A stretch of 64,000 nt of DNA from Cheiracanthium punctorium (lineage: Eukaryota; Arthropoda; Arachnida; Araneae; Cheiracanthiidae), in the NCBI GenBank assembly GCA_038373885.1, contig JAWZYV010012355.1:301368-365367 (forward strand), written 5' to 3'. The notes under the pieces are model-generated. The model searched no databases. It worked only from the letters and a program-made list of their open reading frames with translations, and was not told where the DNA came from. The position numbers and the translations under genes were made by a program. This document shows, piece by piece, positions 44,266-55,089 of the stretch. The stretch's first letter is position 1, and each line of letters starts with the position of its first letter.

Positions 44266-46444
44266 TCCATTAAGCGAGAACGTTCCCATTTTGCGAACAT
44301 CAGTTTATGGTTTTTTTTCTAAGAAAGTTCATGATAATTTAAAAGATAGTTTACTGTATTTTAATCTTGAGTATATGGGGTAAATTCTCCAATTTTTATA
44401 AAATGCTTGCCTTAAATTTTCTATCTTTTATAGTTAGTCTTAAAATTTCAAAATTTGATTTTTTGTGTATTTGGATTGATATATTAAAATAATAATAATA
44501 TTGTTACTAAAAAGTATTTCAGGGGGTCAAAAGTTATTTAAAACTCTTCATTATATGAAATAATATCAATCCGAAGTAGATAGTTATAATACATCCTTCA
44601 CAATACTCAAAAGAATGAATTGTTCCCAAAATGGGAACGTTGGCGCCTTCGTTAGCTTTCGTAGTTGGGGATTACTGCCTCTCGCAGCAAGCAGTCTTTA
44701 GTATTGTCATCGTAGCAGGTGCGGTTTTATCACGTAATATCCACCACGTGGTAGGCCTTACATACTTGCTGTGCAATGCTTAATTCAAGTCTAAGCTTAT
44801 ATTAGAAAAAATGACTGCGATGTTTAGAACAGTACAAGAAACGTTGGATTATTTCCAGCTGTTAGATTCTGATTATTTGTTGATACATTTTGTAAAAAAC
44901 TTCAGCCAGTTTGGAATATTTTCAGAGCAAAAATGTATATGCGCTCCAAGCCCATGAAATTTGGGTACAAAATGTGGGTGCTTGCCTCATCGAAAAGATA
45001 TCCTTTCAATATTCAAGTTTATGTTGGTAAGGAACATAATGCAGATAATACGCATTCACTGGGACAAGAGTTGTGTTAGATTTAACTTCATGCGTTTCAA
45101 ATCCTAAGCAGCATGAACTTTATACAGATAACTTTTTTAAATCCTTACAGTTATTGAAAGAAATGAAGTCCAGGAACTTTCGAAGAACTGGAACAATAAG
45201 AGAAAATAGATTGCAAAACTGTAGGCTTAAAGATTCAAAAACTTTAGAGGAAAAAAAAAAAAAAAAAAAAAAAAAAACGAGGAACCTTCAATTTCATTTC
45301 TACAGAATTAATTAATATAGTTTACTTGAAAGATAATAATGTTGTTTGCTTGGCTTCAAATTTTGAATCAATTGAACCTATAGGTTCAGCTGAGAGATGG
45401 AGCGTAGCAGAAAAGAAAAGAATTGATGTACTCCATCCCCATGTCATATAACAGAAACATGGGGGTGTAGACCTGAACTACTAGATCGATGTTTGAGCCT
45501 CTACCGTCCAAAAATAAAAGGCAAAGAATGGGGGTGGCCAATTTTCACCAACACACTAAACATGGCAGTTGTAACCGCTTGGAGACTCCATAGAGAATGC
45601 AAAGGAAATCTTACTCAGCTAGAATTTCTCTGAGAAATTACTACCTCAATGATGAAAGTAGAGTACATAAAAAAAGAACACTTTCGTTCAGGACGCTGTG
45701 GAACTGTATCAAATGATATACGTTTTGATGGAGTTAACCATTTTCTTGAAGATTCTGGTCGACAATCTAGGTGTAAAATTTGTCAAAAAAATACTCGAAT
45801 TTCATGCAAAAAGTGCCATGTAATGCTGCATAAAAAGTGTTCTGCATTGTTCCATGTAAAATAGTAAGTACGAATACTGGAATCTGAAAATAAAGATGTG
45901 CATAATGAAAATGCTTGTACGGCTAAAATGATTTTAGACTTGAAAAACATTTGTTTTTATTTACTTAAAAAGATAACTAAACTTATACAATAAAATTGTA
46001 TTAATATATAATTGTATTAATATTTAATGCTAAAACAAAAGATGATATTCAATAACATGCCACAGAAAGTCTATACACCCAGTAAATAATTATGAAATAT
46101 CTAAAATGTGTAACATAGCTTTTCACAAATTTTAAATATTAGTAAAATATATAAGTTTTTCTGAAAATATGATTATTGGTTTGATATGCTCCTTCTCATA
46201 ATTAAAACATTTAAAAATATCTGTCAAATTTGTGCATTACTATAAAGCAAAGAAAAAACAGCTTTACTCCCCACTAAGCGCCCCATTTTGGGAACATGCC
46301 ATTTCTCTTAAACATTTAAATTTTTTGGATTTTTTTTTTTTTTTTTTTTTTTTTTGCTCATTGTTTTAAAGACTTCCTATGCAATAATAAAAACCTATGG
46401 TTTCATTAAAAATACTGTTAAAATATATAGCGGCGCTTAATGGG
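44266..46444 (+). mobile_element. piggyBac element, internally deleted
   Basis: Termini TCCATTAAGCGAGAACG and (reverse complement) CCCATTAAGCGCCGC are typical piggyBac ends. The flanks are TTAA (44262-44265) and TCAA (46445-46448), a TTAA target duplication with one substitution. Sub-terminal 'gttcccattttg' and 'gttcccaaaatgggaacg' repeats occur near both ends (44281, 44617, 46282). At 2.18 kb it is shorter than an autonomous element because of an internal coding deletion. An A run (45250-45276) interrupts the gene. Confidence 0.85.
44810..45864 (+). pseudogene. piggyBac transposase pseudogene
   Basis: The reading starts near 44810 ('TAMFRTVQETLDYFQLLDSD'), loses its central part including the first catalytic Asp region, and resumes with 'MYMRSKPMKFGYKMWVLASS'. 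It then continues 'NFFKSLQLLKEMKSRNFRRTGTIRENR', matching 'DNYFTSLPLL...G T I R' of piggyBac transposases. After the A run come 'IEPIGSAERWSVAEKKR' and finally the C-terminal Cys-rich zinc-binding domain 'CKICQKNTRISCKKCHVMLH'. Several frameshifts and stops are present. Inactive. Confidence 0.8.
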
Positions 46445-46448
46445 TCAA

Positions 46449-46985
46449 TTTGAAAAATGTTTTTTACAGCAGCTGTTTTGTCAGTTTAGTGGATACATAG
46501 GTGTAGAAATTTGGTTGCGGTGTCTAAACGAAGCTCTCGTTCTTTTTAGATTCATCATATTCATTAGGAAATATTGTTTCTAATGTGCATCATAATCCAT
46601 GAGAGTGCCGCCGTGTTTGTGTTTCTTGGGTTGATTCCTACTTTAACGCCCCGACTCTCGCCAAGGTGGCGATCATTAATGCAGTTACCATGACGATTTT
46701 TTGTATTTATGTGGCAACCGTAAGAATTAAATTGCCGATTTGGAACAACATGTTGGTACAGCATTCCTCTACTTATTTATTTATTTTGGGTTGCCAGTTA
46801 ATGTAGATTTAATAATTAAGTGTCTTCAAATTCTTTAACCGGTGCGTTTATCGCTCATTTGTTCACTTCAGTTTTCCCCTAGTTCTTTTGGGAGCGTTGA
46901 AAGTTGTGCATAACTCCTAGAGACCCATAACTGCAAAGCTCAACAAAGTGCGGCGATTTTTTAGGTTGGCGCGAGTGGAGGTGTT
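46449..46985. other. Intergenic, no gene recognised
   Basis: A T run (46331-46354, inside piggyBac) and AT-rich DNA surround it. The first 'gtgcatcataatccatgagtgtgcc' repeat phrase appears at 46583, the start of the satellite-like family that follows. Confidence 0.35.
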
Positions 46986-47430
46986 AAAATTGGAAAACTC
47001 TTTCTTATTCCATAAAACACATCTTTGAAATCGAAATCTATCTTAAAATCGCGTACTGAAACTATTTTACAATCTCCGCCAGGCATTTTCCAATTTTACT
47101 TCACCATTTTAAATACTGTTTGGAATGGGCAGCCTAATCTATGAGTGTGCCGCGTTTGTCTTTCTTGTTCCATAAAACTCATAGTTGGAATTGAAATCTA
47201 TATTAAAATCGACTACCAAAATTGTTTAGCAATTTTCACCAGGCATAGAGTCAAACTATACTCCACCTTTATAAATACCATTTGGAAAGTGTACCATAAT
47301 CTATGAGTGTACTGTATTTGTCTTCTCTCTTCTATAAAACACTTCTTCGGAATTAAAATCTAAATTAAAATCGCCCACTAAAACTGTTTTAAAATGCTCG
47401 CCAGGCATTTTCTTACTATACTCGTAATAT
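46986..47430 (+). repeat. Imperfect tandem repeat, ~150-bp unit, second array
   Basis: Three degenerate units with 'ttccataaaac.ca', 'tctatcttaaaatcg', 'caatc..cgccaggcat' and 'gtttggaa.g.gca..ataatctatgagtgtgcc'. The same family as 13805-14215. Confidence 0.6.
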
Positions 47431-47724
47431 ATTTATAATAAATTGCGCGTTTTTGTATCAAATTTAGTGATCAATTATTAAAAGTTGCAAAACTTGTGCG
47501 GCTTTCAATATTTTATTAACGCCCCCCCCCCCCTCGACGTTATCTGGCAAACGCATTTGAAAATATCTTAACCGTCACAATTCACATCTACGAAAGTTGC
47601 CGACAAGATCGCGTAGACAAAATTCTACTATTGAGAGAAATAGCACCTTGGTGCTAATAAATATATCTTTTGTAAAAAACACACATCAGAAGATACTTAT
47701 GGCATGATAGGATCGTTTCGACCA

Positions 47725-48140
47725 AAAATTTATCATTCTTCATCAGGGTATCACTTCGTCTCACTAAACAATGGGAACTGAAAAAGATAAACACAAACAA
47801 GCACGTTGCCACTTGGAAAAAAAGAAAAATCGTGAAATAAGTATATTTTTACGTGTGTTATTTACACTTAAGTTTTTATTTCTTTTATACCTGACCATTT
47901 TAAACAGTGCATGGAATACGCAACATAGACCTAAAATTTATCATTCTTCATCAGGGTATCACTTCGTCTCACTAAACAATGGGAACTGAAAAAGATAAAC
48001 ACAAACAAGCACGTTGCCACTTGGAAAAAAAGAATAATCGTGAAATAAGTATATTTTTACGTGTGTTATTTACACTTAAGTTTTTATTTCTTTTATACCT
48101 GACCATTTTAAACAGTGCATGGAATACGCAACATAATCCA
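47725..48140 (+). repeat. 208-bp direct tandem duplication
   Basis: 47725-47932 and 47933-48140 are near-identical (shared 'catcagggtatcacttcgtc', 'ctgaccattttaaacagtgc'). The frames of ~75 codons in each are the same repeat and lack domains. Confidence 0.85.
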
Positions 48141-48619
48141 TGAGTGTGCCGTGCTTGTATTTCTTGTTCCAGAAAACACTTCGTAATTGAATTATTTGGT
48201 GCTGAAGACCACAATTTTCATTTTCACTTTGACTGAATTACAATAAGTTCTATTTAAAACAAATAATAATTTTTTGGGGGTTTAAAATGAAGACAACAGT
48301 AAAAAAAATCTATAATTTGCTTTCTGATTTAATTTTAAGTTTTTAGCTATACGCCTTATTAATTTTTCACTGAAACAAAATGGTCAAAAGAAAATCTTTA
48401 AAAATCTCTCTCTCGTTCTTGAATATACACATTAGTTTTTTCTGTCGTTGAATTAGTAGTTTGTGTTTGGTTAAAAGAATTTTGGTGTCCCAAAAATAAC
48501 TGATGGATTTTGAATATCAAAAACGAAAAAAAAAAAAAAAAAAACACCGGAATGCGATACATATGTATTGTTTGCGGCCTTATGGTTAGGAAATCAGGGA
48601 ATTTTATTCCACCCAATTT

Positions 48620-49360
48620 CAAATTTAGTTAACCTTTTCGCCCACAGGCGGCGCTGAAAACTATGAAAAAATAAAAACCGGTATGAAAATTTTGAAAGGA
48701 CTGTTGCAAAAAACTAAACAATGGCATTTCCAATGCAACCCCCCTTTGCTGCAACAGCGTGGCGCAGTTTGAGGCATAAATTTCCAGACATCCGTTCAAC
48801 CATGTCACTTGGATTGTCTCACATGCAGTACAGATGTGCTGCTTCAGCTCCGTAATTGTTTGTGGAGTTTGGTGGAATACCAAATCTTTCAGGTACCCCC
48901 AAAGAAAAAAGTCGCAGGGCGTCAAGTCTAGTGAATAAGGCCGATTTGCCATGCCACTTCCTGTATGCATGTCGTAATCCAAGGCAATTACCCGCTCATT
49001 GAAATGTTCGTTCAAGAAATCAAATACTGCAAACGCTCGATGTGGACGAGCACAATCTTGCATGAACCAGGAGGCATTCGAACAGCCGTCCAAAGCAGTA
49101 TGAATCCCCACAAATTGTTCCAGAATCACAAGATATCGTACAGCATTTATGGGTTGCTCTCGAAAACATGGCCCAATTTTCCTTTGGAGGAAACCGCAGC
49201 CCGTACCATTATTTTTGGTGAATGCAGGGATGAAGGTTCAGCAATATGAGGATTTTTCGCTTCCCCAAATTCGCGAGTTCTGCTAGTGGACATAGCAATC
49301 GAGGTGAAAATACGCTTCGTCTGAGAACCATATGTTGACAACATCGAGATCACCGTCTTC
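48620..49360 (-). pseudogene. Mariner/IS630-like transposase pseudogene
   Basis: On the minus strand a segment near 49333-49260 reads 'WFSDEAYFHLDCYVH', a stop, then 'QNSRIWGSEK', carrying the first catalytic Asp. A shifted frame continues 'EPSSLHSPKIMV.AAVSSKG'. The main frame (49129-48629) has 'WFMQDCARPHR' (second Asp) and 'LDLTPCDFFLWGYLKD' (third Asp), then 'TPQTITELKQHI'. I count 47 residues between second and third Asp, longer than classical mariner and typical of an arthropod IS630-related family with DUF4817-like N-termini. The N-terminus is missing. Confidence 0.75.
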
Positions 49361-49394
49361 TACAAGTTGCAACATGGCGTTTGCGAAATTATAG

Positions 49395-50140
49395 CATTTA
49401 GACTGAGGGGTTGGTGAGTCTGGATTTTGTACGGGAACATGTGAAGGCTATGGCGTATGAGACGGTGAGTGCCCACATGTCCGGAATGTCGCCAAGCTTG
49501 GCGACTTTGGGCGAAATATCGCGAAATTCGGCTCTAAAAATAAGTCCCCAAAAGTGAGGTCGGCTAAGCTCTAGTATCCATATCTTTCGAGATTTCTAGA
49601 AATTCTTATGTGAACCAATGGGGAAACCCAAAACTCCATACCTCCCGTTCTAATTAACCGATTTTGAAGCAACAAAATGCAAAATCCAATTATTTGACGC
49701 GTAGAATACGAATTACTAGTTTATCAGTATACTATTACAAGTTTAGCCTCAAGAACAACGGGTTACCCCAAAAATTCGTAACACTATAAACTCTACACAC
49801 ACTTAAAATCTATGCAAATCATGCGATTGGGACCTTTTATAGGCATGTCCAATTTGGGCTCAATCGAATGCACCTATTAAAAGTTAGAGCACCTTCAACA
49901 ATTTCCGTTCATTGGCCACACTGCAAAAGAAATCTTTTTCGCAGCCCTGTAAAACAACTATAAATCCTATATACACCAACATCAATACCCGTCGTGAGAC
50001 GGTGACCTATAATATACATGTCGATATTGAGCTCAATCGAATGCACCGTTCAGGAGCTCTCGTGTTCACTCACATACACACAAACACACACATACATCTC
50101 GTAAAAATAGCATATAAATGAACTCAGAAGATCTCAAAAT
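49395..50140 (+). repeat. Fragments of 'R' and 'gagctcaatcgaatgcacc' repeats
   Basis: 49475-49560 contains 'tcgccaagcttggcgacttt' and 'gaaatatcgcgaaattcgg' from family R. 49850-50060 carries two 'gggctcaatcgaatgcacc' / 'gagctcaatcgaatgcacc' units as at 14216-14634. No gene was seen. Confidence 0.5.
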
Positions 50141-51454
50141 ATGTAAATACTCCAAAATCTCGAAGTGGAATTTTTTCATGATTTACTTTCCTTACAGGGT
50201 ACATGTTCGGAAAATAAAATACTGGCGCTGAAAACTCAAAACACAGCGGGCGAAATTAAAAATCAAGATCGTTGCCTACGTAATACTCAAGCCCGGATAA
50301 AGGTCGCGTTTTTCAGCAATAAAACGGGCGAAAGCTTATTTCACCAAAATGACCACTAGGGACGCTCTTATTTCCTAGCAACATTTGTGCTTTCTGCCTG
50401 TTTGAATGTAAACAGTGTTCATGAGTTTTTGACCCGTTTAAACATGCTTAAACATTTATTTTATTTTTATATTTGTTATTACTTACTAGCCGCGTCCGGC
50501 GACCAGTTCGTTAGCTGTCTATAAATCTTGTTCGGAGAGTATCCTGTTTCTCACCGGCTTCCTTAGCACAGAAATCTCTCAGATTATGAATGGAATTTAA
50601 AATTAAAATGGTTACAAACAGGGGCGGCCCTAGGGTAAGTGGCGATCCCTGATAACGTAACAATGTCGCCCCCTTTCATGTTCTACTTAGTTTTTGAGTT
50701 CGAAATGACGCCTCTTCAAAGACGGCGCCCCGATGCGATGCTTACCTTCGCTGCTATAAAAATGCTCTGAAATAAAAGGTCATTGTCTGGCAGCAATGCT
50801 GCCGGAAAATAACCGTTTTTTTTTTCATTTCCGGTGCGGGAGAAAACGGTTAATTTCCGTTAACATGTTTCTCTCCGTTATTTTCAGTCACAGATTCAGG
50901 TTTTTTCCGTTATTTTCAGGCAGGGAATTCCCTATTAGAGAAAGGTATTTTTCCGTATATATCACAACGAAGGATTTTAAGCATTATTTAAAATTATGCA
51001 ATCAGGTTTTGTATCGCAGTTGAAAGATACTATGCCTTATTTTCTAATACGCGACATTATTAGATAAAACCGGGTACCTATACATACTTCCAAAAAATAA
51101 TCCATTTTCACTAGAGCCTAGAATATAGTTTTTATAAATTAAAAAATAGTCATTTTTGAAACCAACGTTCTAATTCATTCAAATAAATTGTAATACATTC
51201 AAATTGAAATAGAAGCACTTTATTTATGTAGTTATTTTACACGTCAGAAAAAGCTGTCCTAGTCCAACTTTTCCATACATATATGTGTGTAGGCAGTGTC
51301 GGACCCAGAAATTTTTTTTGGGAGGGGCTAAATTTTTTAAAAAGCTTATTTCGCCCAATTAAAATGCACTATAAATCAAAATTTTAGTCTAAACCAATTT
51401 GCATGCTTTTGGGAGGGGCTAAGTTATAAAATAGGATCATTATAGCTATTTAAA
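50141..51454. other. Intergenic with solo transposon ends
   Basis: CAGGGGCGGCCCTAGGG (50622 onward) and CAGTGTCGGACCCAG (51295) resemble hAT ends without partners. 'ccgttattttcag' recurs three times near 50875-50925. No gene is supported. Confidence 0.4.
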
Positions 51455-51787
51455 GTGTATAATAAAGCAGTTGTGGTAAGAAGAAATCCAAAAGCAACCG
51501 GTGAGCCAACAAAAACTCAACAAAAGTACCGAGGACCAATGGTTGTGACAGAAGTACTACCTGGTGACACATATAGAATATCGCAGTTAGAAGGAAGCGA
51601 CGGTCACCTATATGCAACAACAGCTCATATTAGCCAGCTAAAAGCCTGGAGGAGCTGGAATGATTGCAGTTGATTGCAGTAGCTCGAGTGCAGATTCAGA
51701 TGAGGAATCCGAAAGTCAGAGGCCTAAACGAACTGTCCGAAAACCGTTGCGTTACGGCAATGAGAGTTCAACTGAGGACAGTTGAAA
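51455..51787 (+). pseudogene. Gypsy integrase C-terminal end
   Basis: The frame starting near 51455 reads 'KAVVVRRNPKATGEPTKTQQ' then 'KYRGPMVVTEVLPGDTYRIS' and 'HLYATTAHISQLKAW'. This matches the SH3-like/GPY-type end of Ty3/Gypsy integrases ('kygPy.v.....dty.v......AH.sqlk'). After a frameshift near 51660 an acidic/Ser-rich tail ('SDEESESQRPKRTVRKPLRY') ends at a stop just before the LTR. It belongs to the family of the 37.9-43.5 kb element, judging by the following LTR. Confidence 0.7.
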
Positions 51788-51902
51788 TGCCAGGATGGCC
51801 GAATGTAGACACTAAACATTTCTTAATGCTAATATTTCTTTTATTATCACACATTTTTGACACGAGCACGATTAATTATATTGAGAGTGTAATAAAAATT
51901 CA
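51788..51902 (+). repeat. Gypsy LTR, plus strand
   Basis: It starts TGCCAGGATGGCC and ends AAAATTCA. The 97 bp from 'tgtagacactaaac' match the LTR at 43311-43410. It is shorter than that copy by about 40 bp near its 5' end. Confidence 0.6.
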
Positions 51903-52096
51903 CTGGTGGCAACGTATAAGCGATGGTATTTAAAAATAAGAAAATTATGAGAAAAAAGAAAAGTACGTAGTGTGTTGTATAAAATTCAAGTTACGGTATA
52001 TGTATGAATTAGTTCAAGTTAACGCTGTACGTTATGTTAGAAATAAATGTTTTGTTTTGTCTTTAATACGTTTACGTTAGAGTGTTGAGCTAACAT
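51903..52096 (+). repeat. Gypsy leader after LTR
   Basis: It begins with primer-binding-like 'ctggtggcaacg' and is colinear with the leader at 43120-43310, ending at 'gttgagctaaca', where similarity stops. A leader lying downstream of a pol-LTR segment implies two head-to-tail elements sharing one LTR. Confidence 0.65.
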
Positions 52097-53267
52097 GTTA
52101 TACTACTTTTTGCAAAAATCTGATGGCACGGATCTTCGAGTATTGAGCATCCCTCTTCAAAACAAAGTATGCGCCATTGTAACATTGAGTGCCGACCGAA
52201 GCTTTCCTGATGATGAATGAGTGATTCGACAGCGATGTAAATCTTTGGTAATCATGAAGTTTATTGATAAGAGTCCAACCATTCACCTACCCATTATTTT
52301 ACACTTCGGAATTTTGTGGATTCTGAGCATGGCTCGGTTGCAGGTACTAAACATTCATTATCATTACTGGATAAACTTGATGAATAAAAAGTATTGGAAC
52401 GTGTTCTGAAAGAGTTTGGTGGTATAGGTTGTCTTTAATATGCGTGAACGGCGAAATGAATCTATCCCAATGAAGGTATAATAATAGGCTCTTAGTTATC
52501 TGTTAGCTGAAAATTCGGGATCGGATTGTGAGTCGGGTCCCAGAAGCAGTCAGAAGGGGAACATCAGAAGGAGACGGAACAAGAGATTCAATAAACTCAC
52601 TCGGCTAATGATACCGTACCGAGTACCTCATACAGACATATTGCACCTAATGAAGAAGAAAATTCCGTCATTGGTAAGACCAAGTCGGACAGGGAAGACG
52701 TCCTGTTTCAATAAGTTAGCTATTCTCAGGAGTGACATCCAAGATTCCAACTCTCAGGAGATTAACGATCTCAAAGCAAAGCGAAAAAATGATGTGACCC
52801 AGCAAACACACGATTCCCAGTTCGATAACTGAACTATACCTTACGCCAGATAGTGCAGATATCATTTAGACACCAGGCAAACGTAACCGATCTGTGTCGA
52901 AAGTGTCCGCCAAAGTGAACACTCAGCGGACACGGTGAAAGATGTCGATCGGTTATAGGTAGAGGGTTACGATTTCGATTTGCCACGAATCAAAACCGAG
53001 AGGTCGGTCACAGAATCGGAACTTTGAAAGCATAATAATAATACAAAATTATAATTATTGGTTTAAAAAACAATGCCATATGGCCTATGATATTGTTATG
53101 GTGTTCGTGCATATCATTTTTGAGAGGAGAATCGAAACCCATTCGATGCAGTTCTGACTTCGCTAATCAGGTCAGCAATGTGGCATCTTTCTGAATACAA
53201 GAAATTGCTAGATATAGAAGTGAATGATTTTTATCGTACTTTTGGCAAAAGTTCGATGCCTTGAAAC
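52097..53267. other. Less AT-rich stretch, no gene recognised
   Basis: The interval 52500-53040 is noticeably less AT-rich than its surroundings and free of the window's repeats. Short frames (for example 52608-52832) show no domain or splice support. It could be decayed coding or retrotransposon sequence. Confidence 0.3.
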
Positions 53268-53428
53268 AGGCGCGTAGCGAGGAAAATTTTTCGGGGGGGG
53301 GGATATGCGCCTGGAAAATGTTTCGGGGGGAGGGGGGGGACATGAACTTATATGTGTATAAATAGACGGAATTTCATCACTAATTCAAAAATTTCGGGGG
53401 GGGGGATATATCCCGATATCACCCCCAA
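53268..53428. mobile_element. hAT-type MITE, partial, with internal duplication
   Basis: The left end CAGGCGCGTAGCGAGG and the interior 'ataaatagacggaatttc', 'caaaaatttcggggggg' and 'atatatcccgatatc' match the MITE 34544-34682. The 'gcgtagc...tttcgggggg' part is repeated, and the right end is replaced at about 53428. Confidence 0.7.
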
Positions 53429-53528
53429 CCGGTCCCCAATTCGGAAACCAAGACGTAAATGCACGAACGTGCAGCGTAAAAAACCAGCTGTTGAAACATG
53501 ATCACCGGCGGGTCCAATGCACGAATAC

Positions 53529-54301
53529 ACCAAAATGAGACTTTCTCGGGGAGAAAAGAACATGACGATTGCAGTGATCCAAAGATACCACGTTCTCAAC
53601 TTAACCTTGAAACTCCTGCATTGAGGGGAGCAAAGCCAACAGACAAGATGCACAAACAAGTACACCGGCCATTACAATGAAGCAAGCAAAGCTGCTCAAC
53701 ATCGAAGTCTCAAACGGGCATCGCCGGGTTTACGACCGCCATGTCCCCCGACAAGGCTTACGAACCATGATTGGGGAGATACCCCCGACACACAGTCCCG
53801 TCTTGCCGTACACATTCAAACCTCGGCAGGCCGTACTTAAAGCTTGCATTGTTGCACACCCTCCAACACTGTGAAATGATGCAACAATAGTGAACTAGTC
53901 CAACCTATAGGAGCGTTCGTTTCAAAATAGCTGGGTGCTCCCCACCCGTGGGCCGGACTGGGAGACGGAAGGTGGCCTGGTTCGAAACCCGGGTCACGTC
54001 CACCTCGGTTTTATGGGTTACTGAACAGGAACTGAACAGAAAACCGGAAAAAAACCGTTATTTTGGTCGAAACGAAAACTACAGTAGAATCCCGCTACAA
54101 CGATATCCTCTATAACGATAATTCTCTCTATTACGATATATTTTTTTTTCTACGATGCATCAGAAGCACAACTCATGCACACACTTTGAAAGCTACACAA
54201 AGAAAGTCGAGGTAAAATGTGGTTGGAACACGCCTCTGCCAAAGAACGTCTTCTAAGTTTCGTTTTGCTGATGTAACACTATGGTAATGAGAAAGCTCAT
54301 T
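53529..54301 (+). repeat. Segmental duplication block A, copy 1
   Basis: Almost identical to 59312-60083; I noticed a one-base length difference in an A run and a few substitutions. It contains a 65-codon frame (53677-53874) identical in both, a SINE-like head ('actgggagacggaaggtgg', 53959) and a left Tigger-like end (54082). Confidence 0.85.
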
Positions 54302-54946
54302 TCTTGTAAGGTGGAAGGGCAGTTGGCATTTCCTGGATGACACATCTTTGATTCCTCTCCCCCTCTTTCAAAAATGGTCAAGGATTCCTTTCACCGGAAC
54401 TTATATAGAAAACGATACGTTCTTTTGTCTGGACTTGAGTAAGAATTTTAACCTCCGATAAATCCTATCGAGGTCTATTATTACATAAAAGATTTTGATA
54501 AAGGCATGAAGTAAAATAAATAAAGATAAATTAATGGGCATGTATTTTCAATTAATATCTAATACATTTTTAAAAAACGTTTTTGCAACATTCAGGTATT
54601 ATTTATTTCGACATTATATATTTGTTATTCAAATATGGTATAAATATTTATAAGCTATATCATCGCTAAAATCCCTGGCGAGGCGGCAAGGGTATTTAAC
54701 TAAAATTTGTGAGTGTTGAAAATTACTGAAAACTATAAACATGTTTTTCTCCTTTCATTCACTATGTATTACTTGCGAGGGTGTGCTGAATGAAAACAGA
54801 ACACTTTATGGTGACACTGCAGGGTATGGGATATGTGAAGATCAAAAATATTTTCGTTCCAATATCGATTCTCTCTATAACGATAATTCTCTTTACAACA
54901 ATATATTATTTTGACCCCCAAAATATCGTATAGAGGGATTTCACTG
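54082..54946. mobile_element. Tigger/pogo-like DNA element, non-autonomous
   Basis: The left end CAGTAGAATCCCGCTACAAC and the right end (reverse complement) CAGTGAAATCCCTCTATACG are flanked by TA (54080-54081, 54947-54948). 'tataacgataattctct' phrases recur inside both ends. 865 bp without a recognisable transposase. Solo right ends recur at about 57470-57543 and 62668-62741, and a solo left end at about 59865. Confidence 0.7.
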
Positions 54947-55046
54947 TAGTACTCTAGCAATAGAGGGTTTCCCACTTTTCTTAGTGTTACGGGATGGATG
55001 TTTAGATGTCTTTTTGGACGGATTCGATGACATTTTAAGATGCTAT
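54300..55046. repeat. Duplication block B, copy 1
   Basis: Matches 56888-57646 and 62086-62844 ('cttgtaaggtggaagggcag' to 'ttttaagatgctata'). Contains the right half of the Tigger-like element. It is joined to block A here but not in the other copies. Confidence 0.75.
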
Positions 55047-55089
55047 ATTAACGCGTCTGCAACTCATTTTGACCAGTGGCGAGTCTACT

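Noticed and set aside
53677..53874. 65-codon frame present identically at 59460-59657
   Set aside because: Identity reflects the recent segmental duplication and not selection; no domain is visible.
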